Assembly: GCF_018863395.1 (NCBI RefSeq)
Contig: NZ_JAHKRR010000002.1
Location: 496,001-560,000 of the forward strand
Length of the DNA stretch: 64,000 nucleotides
From: Sinomicrobium weinanense
GTDB taxonomy: Bacteria > Bacteroidota > Bacteroidia > Flavobacteriales > Flavobacteriaceae
Reading direction: 5' to 3'
Under the pieces are notes generated by a model that worked only from the letters and a program-made list of their open reading frames with translations, was not told the origin of the DNA and searched no databases. Positions 63,048 to 64,000 of the stretch are shown in pieces (within the stretch, counting starts at the first letter, position 1; the number at the start of each line of letters is the position of its first letter). The position numbers and the translations under genes were made by a program.

Positions 63048-64000
63048 ATGAAAATCAAATTCTTTTGGGTCCTGGTCATCCTGGCCTTCCCTTATTCGTA
63101 TTCCCAGAATTTTAATGTCAGCACGGATATACGTCCCCGTTTCGAATACCGTCACGGTTTCGGCAATCTGTTCCCGGACGATGCCGAACCCGGGGCAGGT
63201 GTCATCCAGCGTTCCCGCCTGAACCTGGATTACGGTACCGAAAAACTGAAAATCACCCTGAAACTGCAGGATGTCAGTGTATGGGGCGATACACCCCAGC
63301 TATCGGCCACGGATGGGAATCATTCCTTTTCCATTTTCGAAGCCTGGGCCGAGTTGTTTTTTCACGAAAACTGGTCGGTAAAGGCCGGAAGACAGGCTAT
63401 CGCCTATGACAACGAGCGCATCCTGGGCGAGGTAGACTGGGCCATGCAGGGGAGATCGCACGACGCAGCCCTGCTCCGTTATACCAAAAACCGTTGGAAA
63501 GCAGACTTCGGATTTGCCTTTAACCAGGAAAATCTCGCTGCCGAAGGTACCGCATATTCACCCACGGCCTTTTTCAGTTACAAAACCATGCAATACGCCT
63601 ACCTCCACAGGGACTGGAACAAGCTCTCGGGCAGTTTCCTGTTTCTCAACAACGGCTTTCAGAAGTTTGATGAAAAAGAAAATCCGGACGGTGTGTTTTA
63701 TCGCCACACCGCAGGGACCTACCTTCAACTTTCTTTCGGGAAAGCTAAAATAACCGGTAGCGCCTATTACCAGTTCGGCAAGGCCGATCCCACCCGGGAC
63801 CTGAGCGCCTACCTGCTATCCCTGGAAGGTTTGTACAAGACGGGAAAGGTTTCCCTGGGACTCGGCCTTGAAATTCTGAGCGGTACCGGCCAGGACAGCG
63901 ACGGGGACAACCGTTCTTTTTTTCCGCTCTACGGAACCAATCACAAATTTAACGGTTTTATGGACTATTTTTACGTAGGGAACCACGCCAACAGTACAGG
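63048..64000 (+). CDS. Alginate-export-family outer-membrane beta-barrel (cut by window edge)
   Basis: The frame begins MKIKFFWVLVILAFPYSYSQ (signal peptide) and runs off the right edge after 317 codons. NFNVSTDIRPRFEYRHGFGN, RSRLNLDYGTEKLKITLKLQDV, WAELFFHENWSVKAGRQAIAYDNERILGEVDW and repeated amphipathic strands (SGSFLFLNNGF, ITGSAYYQFGKA) indicate an outer-membrane barrel of the alginate-export type (PF13372-like). Despite that name, its promoter carries the nitrate-cluster operator, so a channel for nitrate or nitrite across the outer membrane is more likely here. This is inference. Confidence 0.82.
   Translation, partial: MKIKFFWVLVILAFPYSYSQNFNVSTDIRPRFEYRHGFGNLFPDDAEPGAGVIQRSRLNLDYGTEKLKITLKLQDVSVWGDTPQLSATDGNHSFSIFEAWAELFFHENWSVKAGRQAIAYDNERILGEVDWAMQGRSHDAALLRYTKNRWKADFGFAFNQENLAAEGTAYSPTAFFSYKTMQYAYLHRDWNKLSGSFLFLNNGFQKFDEKENPDGVFYRHTAGTYLQLSFGKAKITGSAYYQFGKADPTRDLSAYLLSLEGLYKTGKVSLGLGLEILSGTGQDSDGDNRSFFPLYGTNHKFNGFMDYFYVGNHANST

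Noticed and set aside
1-64000. CRISPR arrays, tRNA or rRNA genes, phage or transposase genes
   Set aside because: I read for spaced direct repeats, cloverleaf-like segments and transposase motifs and found none; small or divergent cases could be missed without computation.

Overview
The window looks like a chromosomal segment of a polysaccharide-degrading member of Bacteroidota, most likely family Flavobacteriaceae. Reasons: SusC/SusD pairs, a hybrid two-component system of the Bacteroidota type, a 287-residue primary sigma factor beginning [10 protein letters not shown], promoters with the TAnnTTTG -7 box, and intergenic flavobacterial-type repeats. No tRNA, rRNA, CRISPR array, transposase or integrase gene was seen.

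Layout. (1) 1-6321, minus strand: the start of one polysaccharide-utilisation locus (PUL), with a SusC receptor cut by the left edge, a sulfatase, and a propeller/Y_Y_Y/LuxR-type regulator. SusC and the sulfatase share two conserved upstream blocks. (2) 6530-12104, plus strand: rpoD, rpe, a lipoprotein sulfatase and a DnaQ/GIY-YIG nuclease fusion, separated by palindromic repeats and hairpins. (3) 12249-43727, minus strand: a large PUL with two SusC/SusD pairs, a fasciclin lipoprotein, GH2, GH95, GH31, three GH29 fucosidases, an alginate-lyase-fold protein, a jelly-roll protein with a beta/gamma-crystallin tail, a DUF4955/pectate-lyase-like beta-helix protein, and the hybrid sensor-regulator (HTCS). 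The target is probably a fucose-rich glycan that also contains uronic acid. (4) 44127-47282: small genes (DoxX, GNAT, MarR, peptidase E-like, Pyr_excise-like). (5) 47411-64000: nitrate assimilation, with nirB, nirD, a DUF4202 gene, a NarX/NarL-like sensor-regulator pair, narK, a nitrate reductase fused to its own reductase module, a nitrite/sulfite-reductase-like protein with a rubredoxin tail, moaC-moaB (molybdenum cofactor), cobA (siroheme) and an outer-membrane channel cut by the right edge.

Regulation is the most informative part. Three promoters in the large PUL (both SusC genes and the HTCS gene) carry the same 27-bp element, each exactly 17 nt from a TAnnTTTR -7 box. This suggests one HTCS regulon with autoregulation. 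In the nitrate cluster, four promoters (nirB, narK, nitrate reductase, channel) carry TAAGTA-N4-TACNTA with the last TA forming the start of the -7 box in every case. The NarX/NarL-like pair inside the cluster is the obvious candidate regulator. A third, different element pair occurs upstream of the SusC and the sulfatase at the left end.

Limits: enzyme specificities inside GH29, GH31, GH2, GH95, the sulfatases and the lyases are inferred from motifs remembered, not searched. Promoters and operators are pattern matches without experimental support. Several start codons were moved inward from the longest possible reading frame; this is stated in each entry.
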